Notes: generated by a model not told the origin, from the sequence alone. Shown: positions 30,641 to 38,702, counted from the stretch's first letter. The stretch is DNA of 64,000 nt from Pseudonocardia sp. HH130630-07 (GCF_001698125.1 NZ_CP013854.1:4898001-4962000); one strand, 5' to 3'. Translations and numbers: made by a program.

Positions 30641-31338
30641 TCACCGTCGCCCAGCTCTCCGATCTGCACCTCGGGGCGCCGGGCAACGGCGAGCGGGCGG
30701 CACGGGCCGTCGCGGGCGCCCGGGCGCTCGGCGCCGATCTGCTGCTCGTCACCGGGGACGTCGCGGAGCACGGCGCACCGGAGGAGTACGAGCAGGCCGC
30801 CGAGCTGCTCGACGTGGCCGACGTGCACCTGGTGCCCGGCAACCACGACGACCGCACGGCGATGGTCGCGGCGTTCGGCCCGGTGGGGCACCGGCGGCTG
30901 CGCCGGGGCGGGGCGAACGTCGTGCTCCTCGACTCGCTGGTCGCCGGGGCCGCGGAGGGCGCGCTGTCCGACGACGGGATCGAGCTGCTCGCCGGGGCGG
31001 CAGGGGATCCGGCGCCGCTGCTGGTCGCCCTGCACCACCCGCCGGTACCGCTCGGGCACCCGTTCATGGACGGGATCCGGCTGCTCGACGCCGGGCCGTT
31101 CACCGCGGTGCTCGCCACCCGGACCGGGCCGGCCATGGTCGTCTGCGGCCACGTGCACCGCGCGCTGACGACGACGGTCGCCGGGCACCCGCTCGTCGTC
31201 GCCCCGTCGGTGGCGCCCGCGGTCCGGTTCCCCGGGGAGCCGGGCGAGGGGTTCGCGCTCCCGGACTCGGTGCCCGGTGGCGCGGTGCACGTGCTGGGGG
31301 ACGGCCCGCCACGCACCCGGTTCCTCACCTGGCCGTGA
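30637..31338 (+). CDS. calcineurin-like phosphoesterase (CpdA-type 3',5'-cyclic nucleotide phosphodiesterase candidate)
   Basis: 233 aa with every metal-binding motif of the class III phosphodiesterases: SDLHLG (D8, H10), VTGDVAEHG, VPGNHDDR, ALHHPP and VCGHVHRA. Close relatives hydrolyse cAMP or other cyclic mononucleotides (CpdA) or phospholipids. GTG 30637 overlaps the methyltransferase stop. Given the cyclase-CRP locus 15 kb away, a role in clearing cyclic nucleotides is possible but unproven. Confidence 0.88.
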   Translation: MITVAQLSDLHLGAPGNGERAARAVAGARALGADLLLVTGDVAEHGAPEEYEQAAELLDVADVHLVPGNHDDRTAMVAAFGPVGHRRLRRGGANVVLLDSLVAGAAEGALSDDGIELLAGAAGDPAPLLVALHHPPVPLGHPFMDGIRLLDAGPFTAVLATRTGPAMVVCGHVHRALTTTVAGHPLVVAPSVAPAVRFPGEPGEGFALPDSVPGGAVHVLGDGPPRTRFLTWP

Positions 31339-31412
31339 GCACCGGCCCGGCTCCCGGACAGGACCGGCGGATGGCTAGAGTGACGAGCGCGTCGGCGGGC
31401 CGATCGCAGCAG

Positions 31413-31486
31413 GCCCCTGTAGCCCAATCGGCAGAGGCGATGGACTCAAAATCCATACAGTGTGGGTTCGAATCCCACCGGGGGCA
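31413..31486 (+). tRNA. tRNA-Leu(CAA) by anticodon, class I shape
   Basis: 74 nt. Acceptor GCCCCTG pairs with CGGGGGC, discriminator A; a D arm contains AATCGGCAGA. The anticodon stem ATGGA/TCCAT has loop CTCAAAA, so the anticodon is CAA. The variable loop is only ACAGT, and the T arm GTGGG-TTCGAAT-CCCAC is perfect. CCA is not encoded. Leucine tRNAs normally have a long class II variable arm, so identity rests on the anticodon and discriminator only. A TAGAGT at 31376-31381 may be its -10. Confidence 0.93.
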
Positions 31487-31489
31487 CAA

Positions 31490-32557
31490 CTACATCGACA
31501 CGCGGGGCCGATCGGCGAGCACGTCGCCCAGGAGCCGCTCGGTGTCGTCGAGGTGGTCGAGCAGCGTCCCGGCTGCGACGTGGCGGGCGAGCCAGAACCG
31601 GTCGAGATCGGGCTGGAACGCCGCCGGTCCCAGGTAGTGCTGCGTGACGCCGTAGAGGCTGGTCAGCAGCTGGACGAGCGCGACCCTGGCACAGGCGGCC
31701 ACGTCGGCGTCGCGCACCGCGGGGTTGGTCCGCAGGTACGCCGTGACGAAGGTCCGCGCGCTGCCCGGCCAGTCACGGCCGGGACCGACCTGATGCGGGT
31801 AGAACGCCATGCGTCCGAGGTCGTAGGCGGGCAGGAACGGTTCGGGCGGGCCGAAGTCGAGTACCGCGGTGAGCCGATCGCCGTCGAAGAGCAGGTTGAC
31901 CGGGCTGAAGTCGCCGTGCACGACCTGCGTGCTCAACCCGGCCGGCAGCCCGTCGAGCAGCGCGGGGAGGTGATCGAGCATCGCGCGCCGCTCGACGAGC
32001 GTCCGCTCCGCGGCGTCGTCGAACCCGTCGCGTTCGCCGGACCCGGTCCGGGCCGAGATCCTCGCGAGCAGCGTGTCGATCCGTGCCCGCAGTGCACCGG
32101 GATCGATCCGGAACCAGGCATCGGTGTGCGGGGAGGGCTCGCTGCTCCCGGGTAGCGCGGCGAAGGCGGCGTGGATGCGGCCCAGGGCGCTGCCGGCTTC
32201 GGTGAGCCGGCGGGAGCCGAGCAACGGGGCGACCGATCCCGGGATCCACCGCCACACCGACAGACCGGCCGCGGTGTCGAGCAGGGCGCCGTCGACGTTG
32301 CGGATCACCGGCGCCACCGGGACCCCGTGCCGGGCGGCGAGCTCGGACGACGCGATCGCGCGTTCCTCGCGGGCGAGGTCGGCGTGGCCGGGATAGCACG
32401 TGACGAAGATCCGGCGCCGGTCGGTGGTGCTGACCCGGTAGTTCGTCGTGCTCTGCCCGAGCAGCACCCGGTCCACGGCGCGGGCGATCGTGCCGTAGCG
32501 CTGAGCCAGTACGGCGATCACCTCGTCGGCGGAGCAGGCGGCGTCGGTGCCGAGCAC
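31490..32557 (-). CDS. phosphotransferase family protein (homoserine kinase II/aminoglycoside kinase fold)
   Basis: 355 aa. Kinase-fold motifs: QSTTNYRVS in the N-lobe, catalytic loop HGDFSPVNLLFD, and metal-binding VLDFGPPEPFLPAYDLGR. The sequence style resembles ThrB-II/APH proteins that phosphorylate small alcohols or amines; the substrate is unknown. GTG 32557 has AGGTGG 5 nt upstream. The gene ends 3 nt from the tRNA 3' end, converging on it, and is preceded by a long gene-free region. Confidence 0.82.
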   Translation of the reverse strand: MLGTDAACSADEVIAVLAQRYGTIARAVDRVLLGQSTTNYRVSTTDRRRIFVTCYPGHADLAREERAIASSELAARHGVPVAPVIRNVDGALLDTAAGLSVWRWIPGSVAPLLGSRRLTEAGSALGRIHAAFAALPGSSEPSPHTDAWFRIDPGALRARIDTLLARISARTGSGERDGFDDAAERTLVERRAMLDHLPALLDGLPAGLSTQVVHGDFSPVNLLFDGDRLTAVLDFGPPEPFLPAYDLGRMAFYPHQVGPGRDWPGSARTFVTAYLRTNPAVRDADVAACARVALVQLLTSLYGVTQHYLGPAAFQPDLDRFWLARHVAAGTLLDHLDDTERLLGDVLADRPRVSM

Positions 32558-32718
32558 CCAGCCACCTCATCACGACGGCGCCCGCAGCCGCCATTCCCTG
32601 CATGCCATCCACGAGGCACCGGAACACTCCCGGACGACCGCGATCCACTCCACGAGCGGCCCCCCGCCCACCCGCGGTCGCCCCGAGCACCCCGGAGCGG
32701 CCCGCGCACCTCGCAGCG

Positions 32719-32988
32719 GTGTGCCGCGCCCGTCGGGCGGATGCGGCACACCGGAGCGGGGCGCACGATCGGCATGCGGGCGCGGCCGGCGTCGAGGGAC
32801 CGGGGTGGGCGGCGGAACCCGGCGCGCGTCCGTACCGGCGATGCCCGGCGGGGTCCGGATCCCCGGTGCCGAGATGCACGTGGGCGGGGTCCCGGCACCG
32901 GGCCCAGCCCGCTGTGACGCATCTCGGCGCGAGGAACCGCGCGATGGGACCGGCGTGCTGGACCCGCCGGGATGGGTCCGGCACGCCG
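32719..32988. repeat. cluster of three inverted repeats
   Basis: Hairpin 1: 9-bp arms at 32719-32727 and 32743-32751, with an inner 5-bp stem. Hairpin 2: 10-bp arms at 32868-32877 and 32919-32928, with a smaller CCCGG/CCGGG stem inside. Hairpin 3: 15-bp arms at 32951-32965 and 32974-32988 with one G-U pair and an 8-nt loop. They could be terminators, a structured RNA or the remains of a palindromic repeat; the sequence does not decide. Confidence 0.7.
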
Positions 32989-33186
32989 AGCGGGTGCGCG
33001 ACAGCCGGGCCGGGGCGTGTCGACGCGCCGTCGTCGTACCAGGAGCAAGGGGCTGCGGCAGGAGTGGAGAGCCGTGGCCCCGTCGAGCTCGCCGGAACCC
33101 GCCGCCGCCGTGCCGGGCAACGACCGGGCATGCAGGGCCGTCGCGATCTCCATACAGCTGCTGGCTTATTACAGTGGATGTCTAAT

Positions 33187-33192
33187 TATAGT
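33187..33192 (+). promoter_or_regulatory. -10 box before small secreted-protein gene
   Basis: TATAGT lies in the most AT-rich tract of the neighbourhood and would give a leader of about 60 nt. No strong -35 is seen 16-18 bp upstream. Confidence 0.5.
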
Positions 33193-33259
33193 CGATGTAG
33201 GATTCTGCTCCGCCCATGATCGTCCGCGTGCTCCGGTGCGCGGCGGAAGGAGATCCGCC

Positions 33260-33625
33260 TTGTCGCGCAGCAGAATCGGTGCCGTCGTCACAGCCGCGGC
33301 AGCGGCCGTCCTCGCCGTCGTCGCGGTACCGGCCGCGGAGCCGGTCGACACGCCGGTCCGGGCGGTCGCGCAGCTGGCGCCCGCCGACACCCACCGGGGC
33401 GGCGGCTCGTGCATCAACTGGTCGTGGGCCGACGGGAACGTCAGCACCACGATCTACTTCAACAACCACTGCGCGTCCGCGCGCTGGCTCGAGGTCGGCC
33501 GCAACCACCAGTACTGGCCCAAGTGCATCAAGGTGAACGGCAACACCAAGGGCAACAAGCGGATCTGGGACTCCACGCCGACCTACGTCCACGAGAAGGC
33601 CCACTGCACCCAGCAGCGCGGCTGA
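33260..33625 (+). CDS. small secreted protein with four cysteines
   Basis: 121 aa from TTG 33260, which has AAGGAG 8 nt upstream. The N-terminus SRSR, the hydrophobic run at about 7-23 and the following small residues form a classic signal peptide. The mature part (about 80 aa) has four Cys (SCIN, NHCAS, PKCIK and AHCTQ), enough for two disulphides, many aromatics (WSWADG, YFNNH, YWP) and a basic C-terminus. I do not recognise the family; it looks like a small extracellular structural or antimicrobial protein. It stands alone with its own promoter between gene-poor regions. Confidence 0.72.
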   Translation: MSRSRIGAVVTAAAAAVLAVVAVPAAEPVDTPVRAVAQLAPADTHRGGGSCINWSWADGNVSTTIYFNNHCASARWLEVGRNHQYWPKCIKVNGNTKGNKRIWDSTPTYVHEKAHCTQQRG

Positions 33626-34166
33626 CCGCGGGATCGGCCGCCGCCACCGGGCCCGTCCCCACGGCGGGGCCGCGAGCTCTCTCCGGTGTCCGGACCTCCT
33701 CGATGTTCGTGGGGCGGGAGGAGAAGCGCAGCAGCTCCCCGGGACGGCCGGTCGGGGAGTGGAGGATCGTGCCCGACGAGCCGACCGAACGCTTTCTCGC
33801 GATTCCGGGACGTGCATCGGATCTGCGTGGTCAATCGCTTCGGAAGGTGGCGCGCGACCGGAGGGATCCGGCGGCCGGGCAGTGGACGCCGTGTCGTGGC
33901 CGGGTAGGACGGGCGACGGCTGGTCCGCCCCGTGTCGCTCCGCCGCCGACCGGCCACCGTCGCCGCCGGGGGAGGGGCCGGGGATCCGGTGCGGCGCGCC
34001 GACCGGGCCCGGCCCGCCGGTCGGCCGGAGCGGCGCGCCCGTGGAAGTGCTCGCCCACGAGCGTGTTTCCGCACACGAAAGGCCGAAGGAGTTCGGTCGT
34101 GCACGGCCGCGCCGGTAGCCTGGGGGTTCCCGGTCGCACAGCCCGTACGTTCGTAAGGAGACCCCG
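33626..34166. other. 541-bp region without a credible gene
   Basis: No frame here has coding character plus a start signal. Its right end contains the probable pdtaR promoter (34092-34121) and the AAGGAG ribosome-binding site just before 34167. Confidence 0.55.
34092..34121 (+). promoter_or_regulatory. possible pdtaR promoter
   Basis: TTCGGT (34092-34097) and TAGCCT (34116-34121) with an 18-bp spacer; the transcript would start about 40 nt before the GTG. Confidence 0.45.
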
Positions 34167-34799
34167 GTGACCGACAACGTTCCCGCAGAGACGCCGGCCG
34201 ACGACGGCCCGCAGCCCGGGTGGCGGGTGCTGGTCGTCGAGGACGAGGCACTGATCCGCATGGACCTCGCCGAGATGCTCTCCGAGGAGGGCTACCAGAT
34301 CGCCGGTGAGGCCGGCGACGGCGAGGCGGCCATCACCCAGGCCCGCGACCTGAAGCCGGACCTGGTGATCATGGACGTCAAGATGCCCAAGAAGGACGGC
34401 ATCGAGGCGGCGGCCGTGATCGTCGAGGAGAAGATCGCTCCCGTCGTCATGCTGACCGCGTTCAGCCAGCGCGACCTCATCGAGCGCGCCCGTGACGCCG
34501 GCGCGATGGCCTACCTCGTCAAGCCGTTCGCGCGCCACGAGCTGGTCCCGGCGATCGAGCTCGCGGTGTCCCGCTTCGCGGAGAAGCGCGCCCTGGAGGA
34601 CGAGGTCGCCTCGCTCAACGAGCGCTTCGAGACCCGCAAGGTCGTCGACCGGGCCAAGGGCCTGCTGATGACGCACCAGAAGATGTCCGAGCCGGAGGCG
34701 TTCCGCTGGATCCAGCGGACCGCCATGGACCGCAGGACGACGATGAAGGCGGTCGCCGACGCCGTCGTCGACGGGCTGGCCACCGCCAAGTCCTCCTGA
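34167..34799 (+). CDS. pdtaR: ANTAR-domain response regulator PdtaR
   Basis: 210 aa. The receiver domain (about 18-135) has the acidic pair E25/D26, phospho-acceptor D70 (LVIMDVKMP), the switch residue in MLTAFS and Lys in LVKPF. The C-terminal ANTAR domain (about 148-205: ETRKVVDRAKGLLMTHQKMSEPEAFRWI is its core) binds RNA dual hairpins and acts by antitermination. Mycobacterial PdtaR with its kinase PdtaS controls transcripts this way. GTG 34167 has AAGGAG upstream. No histidine kinase is adjacent. It ends at a strong terminator. Confidence 0.95.
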   Translation: MTDNVPAETPADDGPQPGWRVLVVEDEALIRMDLAEMLSEEGYQIAGEAGDGEAAITQARDLKPDLVIMDVKMPKKDGIEAAAVIVEEKIAPVVMLTAFSQRDLIERARDAGAMAYLVKPFARHELVPAIELAVSRFAEKRALEDEVASLNERFETRKVVDRAKGLLMTHQKMSEPEAFRWIQRTAMDRRTTMKAVADAVVDGLATAKSS

Positions 34800-34810
34800 T
34801 CACCGATCCC

Positions 34811-34847
34811 CGTGGGCCCCGCCGCGTCCTGCGCGGCGGGGCCCACG
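34811..34847 (+). terminator. terminator after pdtaR
   Basis: A perfect 16-bp stem (34811-34826 with 34832-34847) and a 5-nt loop, starting 12 nt after the stop codon. Confidence 0.9.
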
Positions 34848-34874
34848 TGTGTGCGCCCCATCGCTCGAACGGGT

Positions 34875-34892
34875 GGAAACGTTACGGTTTCC
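34875..34892. promoter_or_regulatory. palindrome GGAAAC-6 nt-GTTTCC
   Basis: A perfect 6+6 inverted repeat in the 217-bp gene-free segment (34848-35064) left of the IS element. That segment is clearly less GC-rich than its surroundings and may be part of the original livK upstream region, now separated by the insertion. Confidence 0.45.
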
Positions 34893-35066
34893 GTTGTGTC
34901 GAATGGGTGTCGATCCCGGTTCGTTGCGGTTCGTCGTGCAACAGAATCATCACCCACGGTGGCCTGCTGATTCCCCAAAAGCATGGTTCGTGTCATCGAT
35001 GGGTCGAATCATCACATTCATGTCACGAGCGGTGACCGGCCCACAATTCCTGGTTCGCGCGTACTA

Positions 35067-36268
35067 GTGCCTCGTCAGGCAACGTTGGGTAGGTAATCCG
35101 GCCTGCGGATCTTGGACTCGGGCGCGAAGTGTTTCTTGGGTCGGGCGTGGCGGTTGGCCCAGCGGATGTAGCCGGCGATCGCGGCTTCCTGGGCGGTGTG
35201 GGAGGGGTAGTCGCTGCCGTCGAGGGTGAAGTAGCGCAGCGCGGTGAACTCCGACTCGATCCAGTTCAGCCAGGACGCGTTCGTGGGGGTGAGCACCAGC
35301 TCGACGTCGTGGTCGTGGCACCAGTGCGCGACATCGGTGCGCAGGTGCGGGGAGAAGTTGTCGCAGACCACGTGCAGACCGCCGGTGGGGAAACGGCGGC
35401 GCAGCTGGCGGAGGAAGTCGAGGAACTCGCGGCCGCGTTTGCGGTCACGGAGCCGGTAGAACAGCTGCCCGGAGGCCAGGTCCAGACCGGCGAACATGTG
35501 CCGGACCCCGCTGTGACGGCTATAGGTGGCCCGTAGCCGGGCCGGGCGCCGGATCGGGAACCAGCCCCGACCGGGGCGGGGCAGCAGGTTCAGCGGCCCG
35601 AACTCATCGACACAGATCACCCGCGCACCCGGTTCGAGGCGACCGTCGGCGGCGCGGTCGTAGAGGTCGAGGATCCGGTTCATCTTCTCCACGAACCGCG
35701 GGTCCCGGCTGGCCTTCCAGGTCTTCGTGGCCTGCCAGCGGACCCCGGCGTCACGCAGGACCTGGCGGACGGTCTCGACGCTGATCACGACCCGGTGTGC
35801 GGCGGCGAGGTGTTCGACCAGCTTGGCCAGGCTCCAGGTGGTGAACGGCAACCCGACCTGCTGGGGCGGGGTGCGAGCGACCCGGCAGATCAGCTCACGG
35901 ACGTGGGGACCGAACCTACGGGGTCGGCCCCCGCTCCATTTTGGGTCCAAAGCGGCGAAGCCCTGCTGGTTGAACGCGTGGATCACCTCCCGCGCGTACT
36001 GCGGCTTCGCCGCGAACATCATCGCGGCCTCGGTCGCGGTCCGGCCCTGCACCGAGGCCAGCACGATCCCCGCCCGCCGCAACCGGACCCGGTCCCGCGC
36101 CGTGCGCGTGATCCTGACCAATCGCTGGGCCTCGTCCGGGGTCAGTCCCCGGACGAACACCTCCGGCTGTCGCGCCACGGCCATCACCTCCGGCGCACAG
36201 CCTCCTGCGCCAGACCGGGACGGATCAAGCCGACACGATTACGTCCCCAACGTTCCCGGACGCGGCAC
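35067..36268 (-). mobile_element. IS630-family insertion sequence, 1202 bp
   Basis: Terminal inverted repeats of 23 bp (35067-35089 and 36246-36268) match at 20 positions; both start GTGCC and end AACGTTGGG. The element is flanked by TA on each side (35065-35066 and 36269-36270), the usual IS630/Tc1 target duplication; a CTAG duplication is equally consistent. One intact transposase fills it. The right end lies 62 bp before the livK ATG. Confidence 0.92.
35075..36184 (-). CDS. IS630-family transposase
   Basis: About 369 aa, uninterrupted. An N-terminal helix-turn-helix (about 15-110, with ATEAAMMFAAKPQYAREVIHAF as one part) is followed by a DDE domain: Asp in CVDEFGPLNLL, Asp in HVVCDNFSPH and Glu in NWIESEF. 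The stop codon falls inside the left inverted repeat. ATG 36184 is listed, but GTG 36178 has a GGAGGT at ideal spacing. The intact frame suggests a recently active element. Confidence 0.93.
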   Translation of the reverse strand: MAVARQPEVFVRGLTPDEAQRLVRITRTARDRVRLRRAGIVLASVQGRTATEAAMMFAAKPQYAREVIHAFNQQGFAALDPKWSGGRPRRFGPHVRELICRVARTPPQQVGLPFTTWSLAKLVEHLAAAHRVVISVETVRQVLRDAGVRWQATKTWKASRDPRFVEKMNRILDLYDRAADGRLEPGARVICVDEFGPLNLLPRPGRGWFPIRRPARLRATYSRHSGVRHMFAGLDLASGQLFYRLRDRKRGREFLDFLRQLRRRFPTGGLHVVCDNFSPHLRTDVAHWCHDHDVELVLTPTNASWLNWIESEFTALRYFTLDGSDYPSHTAQEAAIAGYIRWANRHARPKKHFAPESKIRRPDYLPNVA

Positions 36269-36330
36269 TAGTTTTTCGGCCATCCTCCCGCGCTACGTCG
36301 ACGGTGGGGGGCGGTCGAAGGGGAACTCGT

Positions 36331-37656
36331 ATGACGCGATCAACGTGGCGACTCGTCGCTCTGGCCGGAGCGGCGTCGCTGGTCCTGGCCGGCTGCGGCG
36401 GCGGAGGTGGGGACGCCGGAGCGGGCGGGGAGGCCGGGGGTGGCGAGACTCCCGCGGCCGGTGCCGAGTGCACCCCGCCGCAGGCGCAGGCGACCGGCTC
36501 GCCCAGCACCTCGCCGCTGAAGATCGGCTCGTTGCTGCCGGAGACCGGCAGCCTGGCCTTCCTCGGCCCGCCGGAGTTCGCCGGCATCGAGGTGGCGGTG
36601 AAGGAGATCAACGAGGCCGGTGGTGTGCTCGGCAACCCGATCGAGCACCTGCGCGGTGACTCCGGTGACGACACCACCGACATCGCGAACCAGACCGTCG
36701 ACCGGCACCTCGCCGCCGGCACCCAGGTGATCGTCGGCGCGGCCGCGTCCGGCGTCTCCAAGCTCGTCATCGACAAGGTGACCGGCGCCGGGGTGGTCCA
36801 GTTCTCCCCGGCGAACACCTCCGACGAGTTCACCTGCTGGCAGGACGGCGGGCTGTACTTCCGGACGGCGCCGCCGGACGTCCTGCAGGCGCAGGCGCTC
36901 GCCCAGCTGATCACCTCCGACGGCGGCCAGCGGGTCAGCATCCTCGCCCGCAACGACCCGTACGGTGCCGGTCTCGCCGAGAACGCCGTGCAGAACCTGG
37001 TCTCGGCCGGCATCCCGCAGGACCAGATCCAGAAGCTGATCTACGACCCGAACGCGGCGTCGTTCAACCCGGAGATCGACCAGGTCGCGCAGTTCAACCC
37101 GGACTCCGTCGCGGTGATCGGGTTCGACGAGTCGAAGCGGATCATCACCCGGATGAGCGAGGTCCAGATCGGGCCGGCCCAGAAGGGCGTCTACGGCACC
37201 GACGGCAACATGGGCAACGCGCTGGGCGAGGGCCTGCCGGCGGGCCTGCTGAACGGCATGAAGGGCACCACGCCGCTCACCGAGCTCTCCGGGGACTTCG
37301 AGCAGCGCCTGCGGACCCAGGACCCGGCGCTGACCGACGTGAACTACGCCGGTGAGTCCTACGACGCGGTCATGATCTCCGCGCTGGCCGCCGAGGCCGG
37401 CAAGTCCACCAACGGGGCGGACATCGGCACCCAGATGAACGGGATCACCAAGGACGGCGAGAAGTGCACCACGTTCGCCGCCTGCAAGGAGATCCTGGAC
37501 CGCGGGGGTGACGTCGACTACGACGGCGTCACCGGCACCCTGGACTTCACCGACGCCGGTGAGCCCGGCTCCGGTTCCTACGGCGTGCTGACCTTCACGC
37601 CGGAGAACACCCTCGGCGACGACACCACCTACATCAAGGTGGGCGCTCAGGGCTGA
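36331..37656 (+). CDS. livK: ABC transporter substrate-binding lipoprotein, branched-chain amino-acid type
   Basis: 441 aa. A lipoprotein signal (MTRSTWRLVALAGAASLVLAGC, lipobox LAGC) is followed by a Gly-rich linker and a periplasmic-binding fold of the LivJ/LivK type (KIGSLLPETGSLAFLGPPEFAGIEVAVKEIN is its first strand and helix). It captures a branched-chain amino acid, amide or related ligand outside the membrane for the LivHMGF complex encoded on the opposite strand downstream. ATG 36331 has AAGGGG 8 nt upstream. An IS630 element ends 62 bp upstream, so the native promoter is probably displaced. Confidence 0.94.
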   Translation: MTRSTWRLVALAGAASLVLAGCGGGGGDAGAGGEAGGGETPAAGAECTPPQAQATGSPSTSPLKIGSLLPETGSLAFLGPPEFAGIEVAVKEINEAGGVLGNPIEHLRGDSGDDTTDIANQTVDRHLAAGTQVIVGAAASGVSKLVIDKVTGAGVVQFSPANTSDEFTCWQDGGLYFRTAPPDVLQAQALAQLITSDGGQRVSILARNDPYGAGLAENAVQNLVSAGIPQDQIQKLIYDPNAASFNPEIDQVAQFNPDSVAVIGFDESKRIITRMSEVQIGPAQKGVYGTDGNMGNALGEGLPAGLLNGMKGTTPLTELSGDFEQRLRTQDPALTDVNYAGESYDAVMISALAAEAGKSTNGADIGTQMNGITKDGEKCTTFAACKEILDRGGDVDYDGVTGTLDFTDAGEPGSGSYGVLTFTPENTLGDDTTYIKVGAQG

Positions 37657-37675
37657 GCCACCCGGCACGACGTTC

Positions 37676-37709
37676 GGAGGGGCGGGTCGCCACGGCGGCC
37701 CGCCCCTCC
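37676..37709 (+). terminator. terminator after livK
   Basis: Perfect 11-bp arms (37676-37686 and 37699-37709); the loop can pair further (CGCC with GGCG). It lies 20 nt after the livK stop. Confidence 0.85.
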
Positions 37710-37840
37710 GGCGTTCCCGGGCCCGGCCGTGCCCGCCGGGCGACGCCACCGTGGCCCGCGGAGCCGGGCCGTCCCGCCACCGCGCGACGAGCCGCCCCGG
37801 CACCGGGCCGGACGACCGAGGTGTCCGGCCGGGCCGGGAA

Positions 37841-37887
37841 CGGCGACGGCCCCGCCCCCGCGGTGTGCGGGAACGGGGCCGTCGCCG
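37841..37887 (-). terminator. terminator after livHMGF operon
   Basis: Perfect 14-bp arms (37841-37854 and 37874-37887) with a 19-nt loop, 8 nt beyond the livF stop on the minus strand. Confidence 0.8.
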
Positions 37888-37895
37888 GCGCGGGG

Positions 37896-38702
37896 TCAGC
37901 CCTTCTTCTCGCTGCTCCCGGCCAGCGTGCCGAGGTACAGCTCGATCACCTTCGGGTCGTTCAGCAGGTCCCGGCCGCCCGCGGTGTAGGCGGACCGGCC
38001 CTGGTCCAGGACGTAGCCGCGGTCGCAGATCTGCAGGCACCGGCGAGCGTTCTGCTCGACCATGATGACCGAGACCCCTGCGGCGTTGATCCGCTTGCAG
38101 CGGACGAACACCTCGTCCTGCAGCATCGGCGAGAGGCCCGCCGACGGCTCGTCAAGGAGCAGGACCGACGGTTCCATCATCAGCGCCCGGCCCATGGCGA
38201 CCATCTGCCGCTCGCCGCCGGACAGCGAACCGGCCTTGGTCTTCCGGCGCTGCCCCAGCATCGGGAACAGGTCGGCGACCACGTCGAAGCGCTTGGCGAA
38301 CGTCCGGGGCCGAAGGAACACCCCCATCTCCATGTTCTCCTCGATCGAGAGCGAGGGGAACACGTTGTCCCGCTGGGGCACGTAGCCGAGCCCCTTGGTG
38401 ACCAGGACGTGCGCCTTGGCGCCGGTGATGTCGCCGTCGCGCAGCGAGATCCGGCCGCTGCGCACCGGGATCAGCCCGAACATCGCCTTGAGCAGTGTCG
38501 ACTTCCCGGCACCGTTCGGGCCGATGATGCCGACGATCTCGCCGTCGCGGAGGAAGAAGTCGCTGCTGTTGAGGATGTCGACGCCCGGCACGTAGCCCGC
38601 GACGAGCTCGTCGACGCGCAGCAGCGCGCCCTCGGCCAGGCTGCGGTGGACCTCGGGGGTCGCCGCGGCCTCCGCATCGTGCACCCGCGGGTTGTCCGTC
38701 AT
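37896..38702 (-). CDS. livF: branched-chain amino-acid ABC transporter ATPase LivF
   Basis: 268 aa with Walker A GPNGAGKST, signature LSGGERQ, Walker B LLLDEPS and the H-loop region VIMVEQNAR. The Gln-rich LivF pattern (EENMEMGVF, SAGLSPMLQDEVF) separates it from LivG. It pairs with LivG to power uptake through LivHM. The ATG at 38702 overlaps the livG stop (ATGA), so translation is coupled; the longer upstream frame is livG shadow. Confidence 0.95.
   Translation of the reverse strand: MTDNPRVHDAEAAATPEVHRSLAEGALLRVDELVAGYVPGVDILNSSDFFLRDGEIVGIIGPNGAGKSTLLKAMFGLIPVRSGRISLRDGDITGAKAHVLVTKGLGYVPQRDNVFPSLSIEENMEMGVFLRPRTFAKRFDVVADLFPMLGQRRKTKAGSLSGGERQMVAMGRALMMEPSVLLLDEPSAGLSPMLQDEVFVRCKRINAAGVSVIMVEQNARRCLQICDRGYVLDQGRSAYTAGGRDLLNDPKVIELYLGTLAGSSEKKG

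Larger units (their letters stand above)
32558..33259. other. 702-bp region without a credible gene
   Basis: Open frames here have Arg/Pro/Gly-rich shadow composition and no ribosome-binding sites. The stretch holds three strong hairpins (32719-32751, 32868-32928 and 32951-32988) and, at its right end, an AT-rich tract with TATAGT (33187-33192) that probably drives the small secreted-protein gene. Confidence 0.6.

Noticed and set aside
32518..33153. A 211-codon minus-strand ORF in the gene-poor strip
   Set aside because: Composition is Arg/Pro/Ser-rich, it overlaps three hairpins, has no ribosome-binding site and no recognisable fold.
31413..33625. A genomic island integrated at the tRNA gene
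   Set aside because: The tRNA 3' end (TTCGAATCCCACC...) is not repeated anywhere I can see in the window, and there is no integrase gene nearby.
33831..34676. A 281-codon minus-strand ORF across the pdtaR gene
   Set aside because: It is the reverse-strand shadow of the receiver domain, whose plus-strand motifs are unambiguous.
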